The notes under the pieces are model-generated. The model saw only the letters and a list, made by a program, of their open reading frames with translations, was not told the origin of the DNA and made no database searches. The position numbers were made by a program, and so were the translations under genes. Below, one piece after another: positions 47,301-59,300 of a stretch of 64,000 nt of DNA (positions are counted from its first letter, which is position 1; every line of letters starts with the position of its first letter). This stretch comes from Heloderma charlesbogerti. Its lineage: Eukaryota > Chordata > Lepidosauria > Squamata > Helodermatidae. The stretch spans positions 1,116,001 to 1,180,000 of the forward strand of contig JANEZZ010002355.1 in assembly GCA_026122225.1 (NCBI GenBank), given 5' to 3'.

Positions 47301-50300
47301 CCTCATCTGACTTGCAGGTACATATGTAACATTTCTTCCCACATCATATAGTTTTAGGGCTGGTGTCCCCAATGTGGTGCCACAGTTACCAGTGTAACCC
47401 CAGAAGCCTGCAATGGTGACCACGAGGCTGTCGGCTCTCTTCTCCACCAGATGACCCTACCCATACACCCACCCTCTCACCCCCGATTCAAATGGTCACT
47501 CTGTGCTGCTCCTGTTCCGGCTTGCTCAGGCTTAGCTGCACATGTTGATTTCCATTCTGACTGGCGGCAGCAGGCCTTTGGATTGGTTGGACAGGTGAGA
47601 GAAGGACCCCTGGTAGCTGAGCTGTGCCCGATTCAACCACTGAGATGGCACCCACAGTCCCCTCAAAATTCCAAATGTGTGCATGGGCCCAAAAGGTTGG
47701 GGACCCCGGTTTTAGGGGAAATTCAGATCTAGCCTTAAGACAATACTTACTTCCCCCACCCCCACCCCGCCCGCTCCAGTTTCCAAGAGGTGTCTTTAAA
47801 AGCCTGACAGTCCCACAGAAGGAAAGAAATCTTGACAAACAGAGGCCAATAGAGAGCTTTGGCTATGGGGCAGTAAAGAAACGTAATAACAAATAGATAA
47901 AATAAATTTCAACTTGACTATCAACAAACTCATAAATTAGCTATTAATGGTTAAAGCCTGGCAATGGAAAGTGTTTTGTCAACTGTAACAAGTAGTACAG
48001 TGTTTCTACAAGGGTAACAGTAACTACTTGTCTCTTTATTTCTTGTGCAAGAAGAATTCCTGTACTTTTAAGGAGGTAGTACAAGAATCGGGTTGGGAAA
48101 GGAAGATCAACTTTTATCATACAGCTCCCACCTGGACCCTTTGGAGATGTGCTATGTGTTCCTCTATTGCAGCTTTCAGGGCAGATGGAATGCTTAAGAT
48201 CTTATTATAATTGTCCATAAAGAATGACACCAGTTTAGCAGCTAGTAATTCATTCAGGTCCACTTCATCCTTGGAACAAAGAATACAGCGAGAAAAGGCT
48301 TGAACCATCTGAAACAGAAAATAAATGAGATTTCAGTTATCACAACATATTATAATTATTGTTATCATCTCATCTGCCACAGATGTTGTAGATGCATCCT
48401 GCATTGTGGATCTTGCACTAAGCAAGGAGTTGGAGTAGATGATCTCCAAGGTCCCTTCCAATTCTATTAAGATTTATTTGGAGTATTCATAGGCCTCCTC
48501 TTCCGAAAAAGCTTCCAGTGTGGCCTACAAGATTTTTGTCCCATAAAGCTGGCAGGTCATTTGGATGATTCTGGTGCTACTGAAGACCTGCTTCCAGAAT
48601 TGTTAACAGCAGGTCTTCTATGCAACTGAACAAGACAGATACCAATTCAGGTAGGATCGCCAGGTTGCACCCTGAGCATAATTAACAGTGGAATTCCCTG
48701 TTGAAGCAGGAGAGATACAAAGGATTCTCCACCCTCACCATTCTGCCTCAAAGTCCTTTTGTCCCCACCCCACTTTGCCCACTGTAGGAAACAGAACTCC
48801 AGCCATGCTGCACTGCAGGTAGTGGAAAGAGAGACAAAAGGACTGGAGTGGGAGGAACCATAGCTGCTTATCAAATAATTTAAGCGATACAGTGTCAATT
48901 TCCAGGTGGCAGCCCAGGGACTTAAATTGAATTTATGCAGACCGGGGAAGGGGGGGCGTCTTCCAAACCACAACCTTTTTTAAATTCAATTTTTAAAATG
49001 ATTCCCCTTTTGTAACTAAGAAGAGCCTTCCCCAAAGCAATTCCAAAATGATTTGACAAGGTTCTTCCTATTCCTGGCAGACACACACCAGCGTCCTTGT
49101 CCCAACTGTGTCGGAGAGAGGCGGCAGGTCCTTATTTGAGCTGATCCTAGCCATCATAGTCATCAGCAGCTGGAGCTTCCGACGATTTGAGGGTGGTAGC
49201 AAAAGACAGCAAATCTGCAGTGCTTCAATGGCCAGCATCTCTTTCTGTAGGAGACCTGGGTCAAGACGTAATTAAAGAAGACCGATTGTCAATGTCTGGC
49301 ACTTCTCATAGCTCCCTTTGAAAGAAAAGGCATTGGATTTACCCTCCTTGTTGCCAATACTTCCCCTACTGATATTCCAAACACAAACCTCTGACAGAAA
49401 GAAAAAGATCTGCAAGAACAACAACTTTGGAGACTTGGGTTCAGCTGCCACGGTCACCCGAGGGACTCTAGGCATGCCTGCTAATCTCTCTTGGAAATAG
49501 TATATTTTGTTGTCCTCACAAAGAAATAAATGTCAAGACATAAAATTATAACTTTGGATACTTGAGGAAAAGCAGAAAGGTATGCCACTCCATCCTATTT
49601 TGCATTCATTAAGGGCGTTCAACAAGGATCTTGAGATGATCACGCTTCTCTTCCCCTAGTAATATTTTAAAAAGGAGAAAATGCTACTTTATATTTCAGG
49701 TTGGAAATAAAGGATATAAAATGCTCTATCTGGGATGTGAGCTTCCTTGTGGCTCCTTCCCTGACTGTTTTTAAATGGGTCTTAAAGACATGGTCATTCC
49801 AGGCTGCTTTTAATTGAACGGAGGCTGACTTTTTATCATGTGAGTACCTGTTGTTGTGGCTGTTTTAAATGTGCTGTTGCATTAATTAATTCCATTCTAT
49901 ATTTTATTGTTTTAATATTTTACTTTGTGAACCATTTTGGGGGAACCTTTGCCTCAAGTAGTGGCACTGCAATATTTTAAATAAATAAATAATCCATCCT
50001 ATCCTTCCCCCTGCAAAAAGTTCAAAACAGTGGCCCGTGAGATGTTCAATTTTATTGTCACCAAACTCTTGCAAAACAGTAACGAGATCTCATATTTGGA
50101 CTGGTTGTAAATACAGCCACTAAGCTGATTGGGGGATCCGTTGTGCATGAAGAACCCAGCATACGCAGCAGACCAACTGAAGGATGGTCATAAAAGTGTC
50201 CACCAAGAAAAAACATTATGCTGAACTTTAGCCAAATTCAAGCCCAGTTGCTCTCTAACAGAGTTGTAGCAAACTGTTTTTGCTAGTTTGCTTCTAGAGA

Positions 50301-53300
50301 GCTTCGGCTATTGGGCGGTATAGAAATGAAATGAATAAATAAATAAACTACCTGGAGAGTAGAGAGTAGCTGAGTGTAGACATAATGCTGCCAATCTCTC
50401 TCCCGTGGTTAAGAGACTAGGAAGAGGCTAAAGGCACACAGATTTCCTGCTTACGATTCCCTTGTCAGCCTTAACCATAGTTTACCACTTTACATATGCA
50501 CCTGCACTCTCTATGGACAATGGAAACGGGGATCTCCTCCTTAACCATGGTTTGCAAATCAGCTCAAACGCTACTTATTATGATGGGAAATCTAGTTAGC
50601 ATTAACAACAATTACTGCTAGTTACATATAAAAGTAACCTAATTGTTAAGGCCAGAAAGGTAGGGGAGGGGTATTTGTGCCAGTGAGGGGACAAGAAGAA
50701 GGAAGAGGAGGGAGGCCTGCTCCTAATCTCATCACCCTAGCTAAGAAATAGGTACTGCACTGCATCGCCAACAAGCCAAGTCAGAGGAAGATGTAGGATG
50801 GATATTCATTTCAAAATAACTGTGAAGAAATAAAACAATGCGCACATATAATTGCACAGGTCATAATAACAGTCTGACATGCCAAAGAAACTAACTTTTG
50901 TGGTGTCCACAGATTTTGTCACCTAAGGTCCTCTTGAGAGTTATCTACTGTGGCTGCCTAATGTGAGATTAGCAGCCACATGCAAGAGGACATTTTCCCT
51001 TGCCGCTCCTCAGTTGTGGAATGACCTGCCGGTTGAAATGCGCCTGCTGACTTCTTTGAAGGTTTAAGCAGGAATTAAAGACTATTATTCCGGCAGGCCT
51101 TCCCTTTTTAGAACTCCCATTCCTCTTTGTTGATGGTTATATACTGTTTTTATGCTGTATTGCTTTTATTGTTGGGTTTTTTGTTAAATTGTTTTTAACT
51201 TTGTACACTGCCTATGCTATTTGTATATAGGCGGGTTATTAATTGAATAAATAATAATAATAATAATTATTATTATGGAGGTCTTTTTATAACAATTTTT
51301 TTCAAGATGCTAATGTAAGTGTATTTAACATTCCATTCTACAAATATTATTTACCTTTATAGTCAAACTCCTTTCTAACAAGCATTCAGCAAAAGACTCA
51401 ATAAACCTACACTAGCTATGTAAAGAGACATTAATTTCAGCCTTAATGAGATGTCAACAAACCACTGGATTAACCATACAAAACCAGTTGTTGTAACTTA
51501 AGTCATGCATTTTTTTAAAATGATGTATTAGCTCTCTCTGCAATGTAACCTTCTGAATAAACCAGCCACATTTACCTGTATCACAGAATCATAGAGTTGG
51601 AAGGGATCTCAGAGATCATCTAGCCCAACCCTCTGCTCGATGCAGGCTCTGCACTGCAGGGTGCAGCAACAGGTTTCCTGACATATGGCCATCCAACCTC
51701 TGCTTAAATACCTCCAGCAAAGGAGAAACCACCACCTCCCAAGGCAATCTGTCCATCTGAACAGCTCACTATTAAGAAGTTTTTCCTAATGTTAAGCGGA
51801 GATCTGCTTCCCTGTAATTTCCACCCATTGGTTCTAATCCTGCCCTCTGAAGCGACAAACAATAAAATCTGCTCCATCTTCTCCATGACAGCCTTTTAGA
51901 TATTTGAAGACTGCTATCATGCCTCCCCTTAATCTTTTCTTCTCCCTACTAAACCTACCCACCTCTTTTAACCGTTCCTCATAGGACTTGGTTTTCACAC
52001 CCCTCACCATCCCGGCTGCTGTTCTCTGGATGCACTTCAGCTTGCCAATGTCCTTCTTAAAATGGGGTGCCCAGAACTCCAAATGCGGCCTGACTAACGC
52101 AGAATAGAGCAGAACTATTACTTCCCGTGATCTAGACACTACGCTTCTGTTAATGACTGTATGCCTTCCGTCCTAAGAAGGGAGCCCTGTGCCTGAGCTG
52201 GGCAGCCTGAAGGACCATAGACACTGAAGACATGTACCCATGTACTTCTTCTGATGGGGATACATCAGCTAACTCCCATCAACCTACTCCTAGTTCAGCC
52301 ACCCCTAGAATACCCCAGATATTAAGATCTAGAAGGGACAACTTTTAATTCTGAAGGAGGTTTAAGGACCTTGATAAGCATCTAGCTAAAGTTAAACCCA
52401 TTCAAGTTTAGCAACAAACACAAAATGGTTGTCTGTGCTAGGTGTCACATTGCAGGATAACTTACCTAGCACACTGACAAAGACATCGAAGAACTGGAAA
52501 GTGAGAAGAGGCTCTTTCACATGGCCATAGTAATCTGCTATGGTTCGGAAGACGTCTCTTTCAAACCCTGAGTAAGTCGGCTGCCTCAAATCCGGACACC
52601 TGGGCCCTAATGCGATGGGAGTGGGGGAAACAGCAAGAATGAATTCCTGTTTGGCTTGTACTGGCTGCAGAAGTATCACCAAGTACATTTCTAGCCAAGA
52701 CCAGAGCGTCTTTCAAGAAAAGGAATTAACCCACAGCATATAAAAATCAAGAAAAATATTTGGCAAGTGGGGCTAATAGCTGACTTCAACTTGTACCCTC
52801 TGAAAGTCCAGATTTCCTTACTTCTACCCCGCTCCCAATCCCTACTTTATAGACTACTATATTATATTTTCAAGACAGTTTTGAACTTCCTAGACAAAAA
52901 GGCAGTTCAAATATGCAGGTGCTCTTACAGCACAGATCTCTCACGGAGCAGAACCACTTCAGAATATATACAGAGGATCACTACTTTGAAAATATCCATG
53001 AAGCATAATCCTTGCCTCCCCCAGCCCTCCCACCATCTGTAAATCCATGGTCCACAAGTATTCCGAGAGGGCCACAATCGAGTGTGAGTGAAGGGTAGTT
53101 GGTCATCATGCAATGCCCATCCTTTAAAATGCACTGGCAGCATGTTTGGCTGGCATGGGTGACATTTTCTCCACATCTCTTTTCCTGAACGATGGCAATG
53201 CGAGGGCCAGTTGGCATACTTTGGTGGAGGGGGCAGGATAGTGGTAGTGGACTAGGCCTAGGGGGTTCCCGTTGCTAACACCCAATGAAGATTGTAACCC

Positions 53301-56300
53301 AGATGCTTTCAAATGTACATTCTGAGTTGGTAACAAAAACACCTGTAGAACGGTTCTGTCCTTAACCACTAACAAACAACAAAATACAATAGATTTAAGG
53401 AGGATTGTGTGTGTAAAAATATGACAAAAATTTAATATCATTACCAATGTTTCACAGAAAATTTTAAACAATTGATGAGCAGCCCATCAATATATCACAC
53501 ATACGTAGTTGCAACACTGATTTCCAAATCAAAAGGCAAAGGTACAATGCCTGTGCCTCAAACGTACATATCTACAGAAACCAGTACGTATCTGTAGAAA
53601 CTCTGTGATCCTCAGCATGCAGCTGAACAGTCTTGTTTATTTCTTTGTGATTGTGGCAAACGGCTGCTATAGAAGGAAGGAACTAATCACCTTTGAATGT
53701 AGGAAGGAATGTTCTCCCCCCCGCCCTTGCATTCAGCTACCAGCCGCATGATGAGGACCACAGAGTTTCTATAGACAGTATGTACTGGTTCCACGTAGGA
53801 AGTTTAATATCATGAAAACATTGTTTTAGTAAGGGCTGTAATTACTGTTAATATTTTTCCCACTGAAGAGGACCAGTTTGGTCGAAACACGATTGGGACA
53901 CAGGCATTGCATATTTGCACCACCTTTTGATTTGGAAATCAGTGTTGTAACTACGTATATGTGATATATTGATGGGCTGCTCATCAATTGTTTAAAATTT
54001 TCTGTGAAATTTCAGTACTGATATTAAAATTTTGTCATATTTTTACACACATACTGTCCCTTAACCCTGTTCAGTTTTGTTGTATTCTGAGTTGATGCCA
54101 TCATACAGTGCCTGAACATACCAATCAGCTCTGGATGATCACTGAGGAATGTGCAGAACGCAACACTGCCCGTGCACTAGCAGAACCCAACCCCCAGCAC
54201 AAGAGGAAGCTGGCAGATCCTTCAGTGATCAGAAACAAGCAAAATGCTTATTTCCAGATCAGGGCAGGGCAGTGAAGCCTGCAGAAGGGAGGTCTGCTGA
54301 CCCCTCCCATTCCAGAACTGAGTATTTCCACTCATTTCTGGCATTACTGTTTGAAACGCTAGTTCCTATTGCACAAGCGGTGGGTCCCGCTAGCATAACA
54401 GAAACACTGGGAGTGCATGCAACACTACTGAATACTGCCCAGTGTGATATAATAGCCAACACAGGGGTCTGAGATGACTTCTGGTGCTGGTGGGGATATA
54501 CCATCTTTCCCCACCCAACTACATAAACAACTAAGCAACAACTGTACCACAAAACAGCTAACAGGCACTGGGCCGGAGGGGGATCTCTCTCACACACACA
54601 CACTTTTTTCTGTTCTTTCAGCTCCCTAGTCCCCAATCCCCCAGCATGACATGTTCCCCCAAAGACCCTAGGAACATTCCATGCCCTTCCATCATCAAAT
54701 CCAATATTGATCAAATTGTCTCCAGATGCAACAGCAGTAAGTGCCTCCCTGGCACAGCCTGTGCTACCGCACATCAGCAGGTGGAGCCACGAAATGGGAG
54801 GACCAGCTCCCCTTTGCTTGGGTTGTGATCACTCTGCCTTTGGCTCATGATGAAACAAAGCAGTAATGCTGACAGAGCAAACTGAGACATCCTAGCAGGC
54901 TACCTTACTACACAAGAGACCAGCAAGAACTTAAATGGGTTTTTTGGTGCCATTTTAGAGAAGAGCTGTGGATGATTTAAAAGAAAAATTCTTCTCCAAC
55001 TCTGCCAACAGCCTCAAATATGTCCGGCTTGGCTCCCTCCTGTACTGTTGAGTAATTCCAGAAGACCAAGGTCACTCCAGAGGAGGTTCCTTCCCATGTC
55101 AACGCTGCCCCAGTTCCCAGGAACTGTAGACAACACTGGCATGGGAAGAGATTGCACTGTGCCCCTCCAGCGTCCTGGCAGTCCCAGCCCAGAACTGGAC
55201 AAGACCCCAACTGGTCTCATTCTTCCCACCCCGCACCCCTCTAGATGCACTAAGAAGGGGGGTTGAAATTCCAGCATAAGGACCAAATTCAATTTCAAAG
55301 AAGCTCTCAGAGGCTGTATTCCACAGGCAAAGGGGGAAGGGCCAAAGATACCAACGTACTGTAGCTCAGAGCTGATACTGCCAATGACCAAACCTCATGA
55401 GAGGCGTTGCAACATTTTAGAATGAGGAAAAAATTGCACGAACACCAGGAAACCACCAAACAATTGGTGGTTTGGGGAAAAGGGGCAGGGCCATCTAGAG
55501 AACCCCACTGGGCTGGGCTGGGACCCCAGGAGGGCTGGATTTGGCCCCCAGGCCTAAGAGTCTATTCACCTGCACTAAGATCACTCCCAGGACCAGAGGT
55601 GGCAGCGTGTCCAAGCAGAAGCCCAGAACTGGACGCACAGTGCCCATCTGGCAGCACGAGCCCTACTTGGGAGGAGGAAGCCATACTCCTCAAATGCTCT
55701 GGAGCAGGGTCCTGATGAAAGGTCAGAAAGGGGTGAAGCATCAGGCCAGCTTTCAAGCTGCTCAGTTGGGGCCTAGGCAGTGCTGAAACAGCACCATGTC
55801 CTGCTGACATTCCTTGCTGGACAGCTCCCTTACACACTTGGATCCTTTGTACTGGACAGCTCCTTGGCCCCTGGTAATTTTTTTCTGCACAGCAAAGACA
55901 GTAGGAGTGGGACAATGTTATTGAGCAGAGAGGGGAGGAACCACTGTGGAGGTCCTCATGCTACGGAACATAATGCTGGAAGAGGCCCTCTGTTCGCTGA
56001 CAGATTGGTCCTAGTCAAAATCCCTCTCAGAACAGAACAGAAGAAAAAATATTCTCTACCTCAGTGAAATCAGACCGATACTTACAATTTGCCAGGCACT
56101 TCATTGCTGACAGCACCCAGTGAGGAAGCTCCTCTGCATTTAATATAGATGAGAATTTTAAGAATGGTTAAGTATATCAACATTGACTACATAAAGCAGA
56201 GAAATGGGTTTTCAAGCTAGAAACCAAGCTATATGGGAGCCACTACATCAGAACGCCCCATCAACTTAATGACTCTGTCAGAGAAGTACACAGTAAAGTT

Positions 56301-59300
56301 TCCCCCTCAATCTTACGACATGTTGTCTCGTCTACTGAGAACATTACATGGTTCTCAGTAGACAAAAATATTCACTCTGTATCTTTGGATAGTTTGCTCA
56401 CTTCTGTACTGAGGACCACTTCACACATGACACAGATTGAAAAAAGCTCTCTGCAGAAAAAACTATGCAGAAAAAACACTGGCAAGTTTTAAGCTGGTGC
56501 ATGTTTAATTTTGTGCAGCACAGAGCCTTCCAAATGGATGTAACTGCAGAAAAACAAACATGAATGTTGTCTTCAAATAGGGCAGGGTACATGGGCATGC
56601 AATTTCTTTCTGCACAGAGATTATCTCCATGTAAGGGACATGTCATGCACGAAGTGGCCCATAATAAGAAATAATTAACATGGAACTGCATAAACTCTGC
56701 TGTGATAGGAACGCTTCGGGTCATTTCCAGTAGTTCACTATGTACTGAACTATAAACTCACAGAAAGCTAGTACCTAATGAATGCAATCTGCAAGGAAAG
56801 AAGTATGCCCCCACCGTTGAAAGATACCCTGTGTACAGTTGCTCTATGTCACCAATTTTCAACTTTCCCCTTGGAGCTAGTGATGGGAGCAAAACTTTGA
56901 AACGGGGAATTGGGATGCAACACCCCAATAGGAGGCGAGCTTTGCCCATCATTACCATCATCACCATCACTGCCAATCTCTCCCTGCCCATAGGATGCAC
57001 AAGCCTGAATGGCTACCCTTAAAATAATCACCACTGTCTGTTTTGTATTCCAGTTCCCCAACTGACAACACAGTTTACATCTCCCCACTCCCTCCCTGCC
57101 AGCATGTGTATGTAGATCTGCAATTTGAGGTTAACACTTTATGCATCTGATGCCATGAGACTCTTCGTTGTTTTTGCTACAATAGACTAACATGGCTACC
57201 CCTCTGGAGAATATATTTCCCAGGGATCCTTCATCCCTGGACACAGCTCTTATAGTGTTTAGGCATTCTGATGAAGACAGGAAAAGAAAGGGAGAGAAAA
57301 GAGGGAGACCTTCCTGCTGCTGACCAGAGTTTATTGCGGCTTATGTTCCTCAACAACCCAAGAGTTCTGGGTTTAGCCATCCCATCAAACAATCCAGGAA
57401 TGGGGCATTCTTGGGTTGTCTGAGGAACCAGATATGGAATGGAAGCGGCAAGCACATTTACTCACTCCTGTACAGCCCTGACAACCCATGGGTTGTTGCT
57501 ACATCCAAACCAGGTAGATTTATAAAGTTAGTTCAGGAGGAGATAACCTTTTTGGTGCCAAGGGCCACATTCCTTCAGGGATAATCTGTCAGGGATTGCA
57601 TGCAGCCAGTGAGCAGGGCCAAAACCCAAAATAGGTACAGGTACCCCTTCTCTCTCTCGTTCTGCCAATGCCTTCTCTTGCTCTATCTTCCATCTCACCC
57701 AACAGGCTGCCAGGGGAGTGGCATATCGCACGTGTCTTAAACCAGATGTCTAAAGTGGAGTACACAACTTTTTTTGGTCCAGAGGGCCACATGTGATACT
57801 GGTTCAGGGGTCACCTGCTGCATTCGCATGTACACACACATATACATATACATATACAAATACACACACACACACCAGCGATCCTGAATCAGACAGCTGG
57901 GTGCAACCCTAGGGCCTCAGTTTGCCCATCCCTGCTTAAGCTGGTTCTGCCACAGAATCTTACCCCACTAAATGACCAGGTTAGCAAGCACAAATTCTGA
58001 AAAGGGGACAACAAACTAAACAAATGACTTCACTTACTTGATTTATCTTCTAAAATGACAACCCCCTGCTTGCTGACATTATACACATTCTGAATTATAT
58101 GCCTTGGATTCACAAGTTTAGTGTCCAGCATGTCATTCAAAGAATTCAAGCCTAAAGTTTTTTGCAAGCTGTATAAGACACAAAGAAACAGGTTTATCAG
58201 ACTAACAGCACAGTTAGTTGGAGAAGAATCACATACTACAGGTACCAGTTCATACTTTTACTGGAATACCAAGACTTTAGACCAACTGAACATGTTTCTT
58301 TACGGGCATTATAAGCCAATGAGAAAAAGCAGTAGCTCAGTTTTAAAGCAAACAACCCCGTCGCAAACACAGAGAGTGTTTCAGAGAGGAGGCCAAACTA
58401 CACGATAGTACTGCAGAGGCTGCAATCTAAAATGGAAAACTGTGCAGAGGGAGGATATTGTAACTCTTTCCCCTCCAGTGTTTTTGTTAAAAATGACATG
58501 CCCCTCCAACTGTTTTGGGAGATGAGCGTATTCATATGCAGGCTAGCCCACATACTCTATGGAATAAAATACCCAAAGAATATCTAAAGGCTTCACACCA
58601 CATTCCAGTTATCTTCTCATAAAATGTACATTGGCAAAAATTATTCGTTACAATTCTGTCCCATCATACCATTAAAAATGTCCAAGGTGGCTAACAATAA
58701 AAGGAAGTCATTCTCAAACAGTAGGATAATAAACGTTTTGTGGATGGATCACAAACAATGGACAGGACTGTCCACTGATATAGGATTGATACAGCACAGG
58801 ATTTAGAAGGGTTGGCATTGCAGGTCATGGGCTGGAGTCAACAAGCAGGTTGCGAAGACACACAGAATTTATAGATTTGCTAATTGTCAATTTTGTATTT
58901 TCTTACTACCAAGTTGGGATTCAAAAAAAAAATTGGCAAAGCACTTTCTATTGCTTACCTTAAAATGCAATCCTATGCAAGTTTAGACTCCCAGCATTTC
59001 CCAGCCACCATGGGTGGCTGGGGAATGCTGGGAATTGTAGGATTTTTTTCTGTCTACACTTGCATAGGATTGTGCCCTTAGTAACTTATTTCAAAAGAGA
59101 AGGGATCGTACAATACTCTTACCGTGACAGTGTCATGGATCTCCATATCTCTTCTAAATTTGCCTCTGTTAATTGTCGGCGATGTACAAGTTTGCATGTT
59201 GGTACTTCTCCAATTGCAATACTGTGCCGTTTGAACCACATTTCAGAATTCTAAAGCAGAAGGAAAAAAACTAGTAATTCTTAGTCTGTCATTTTCTGTT

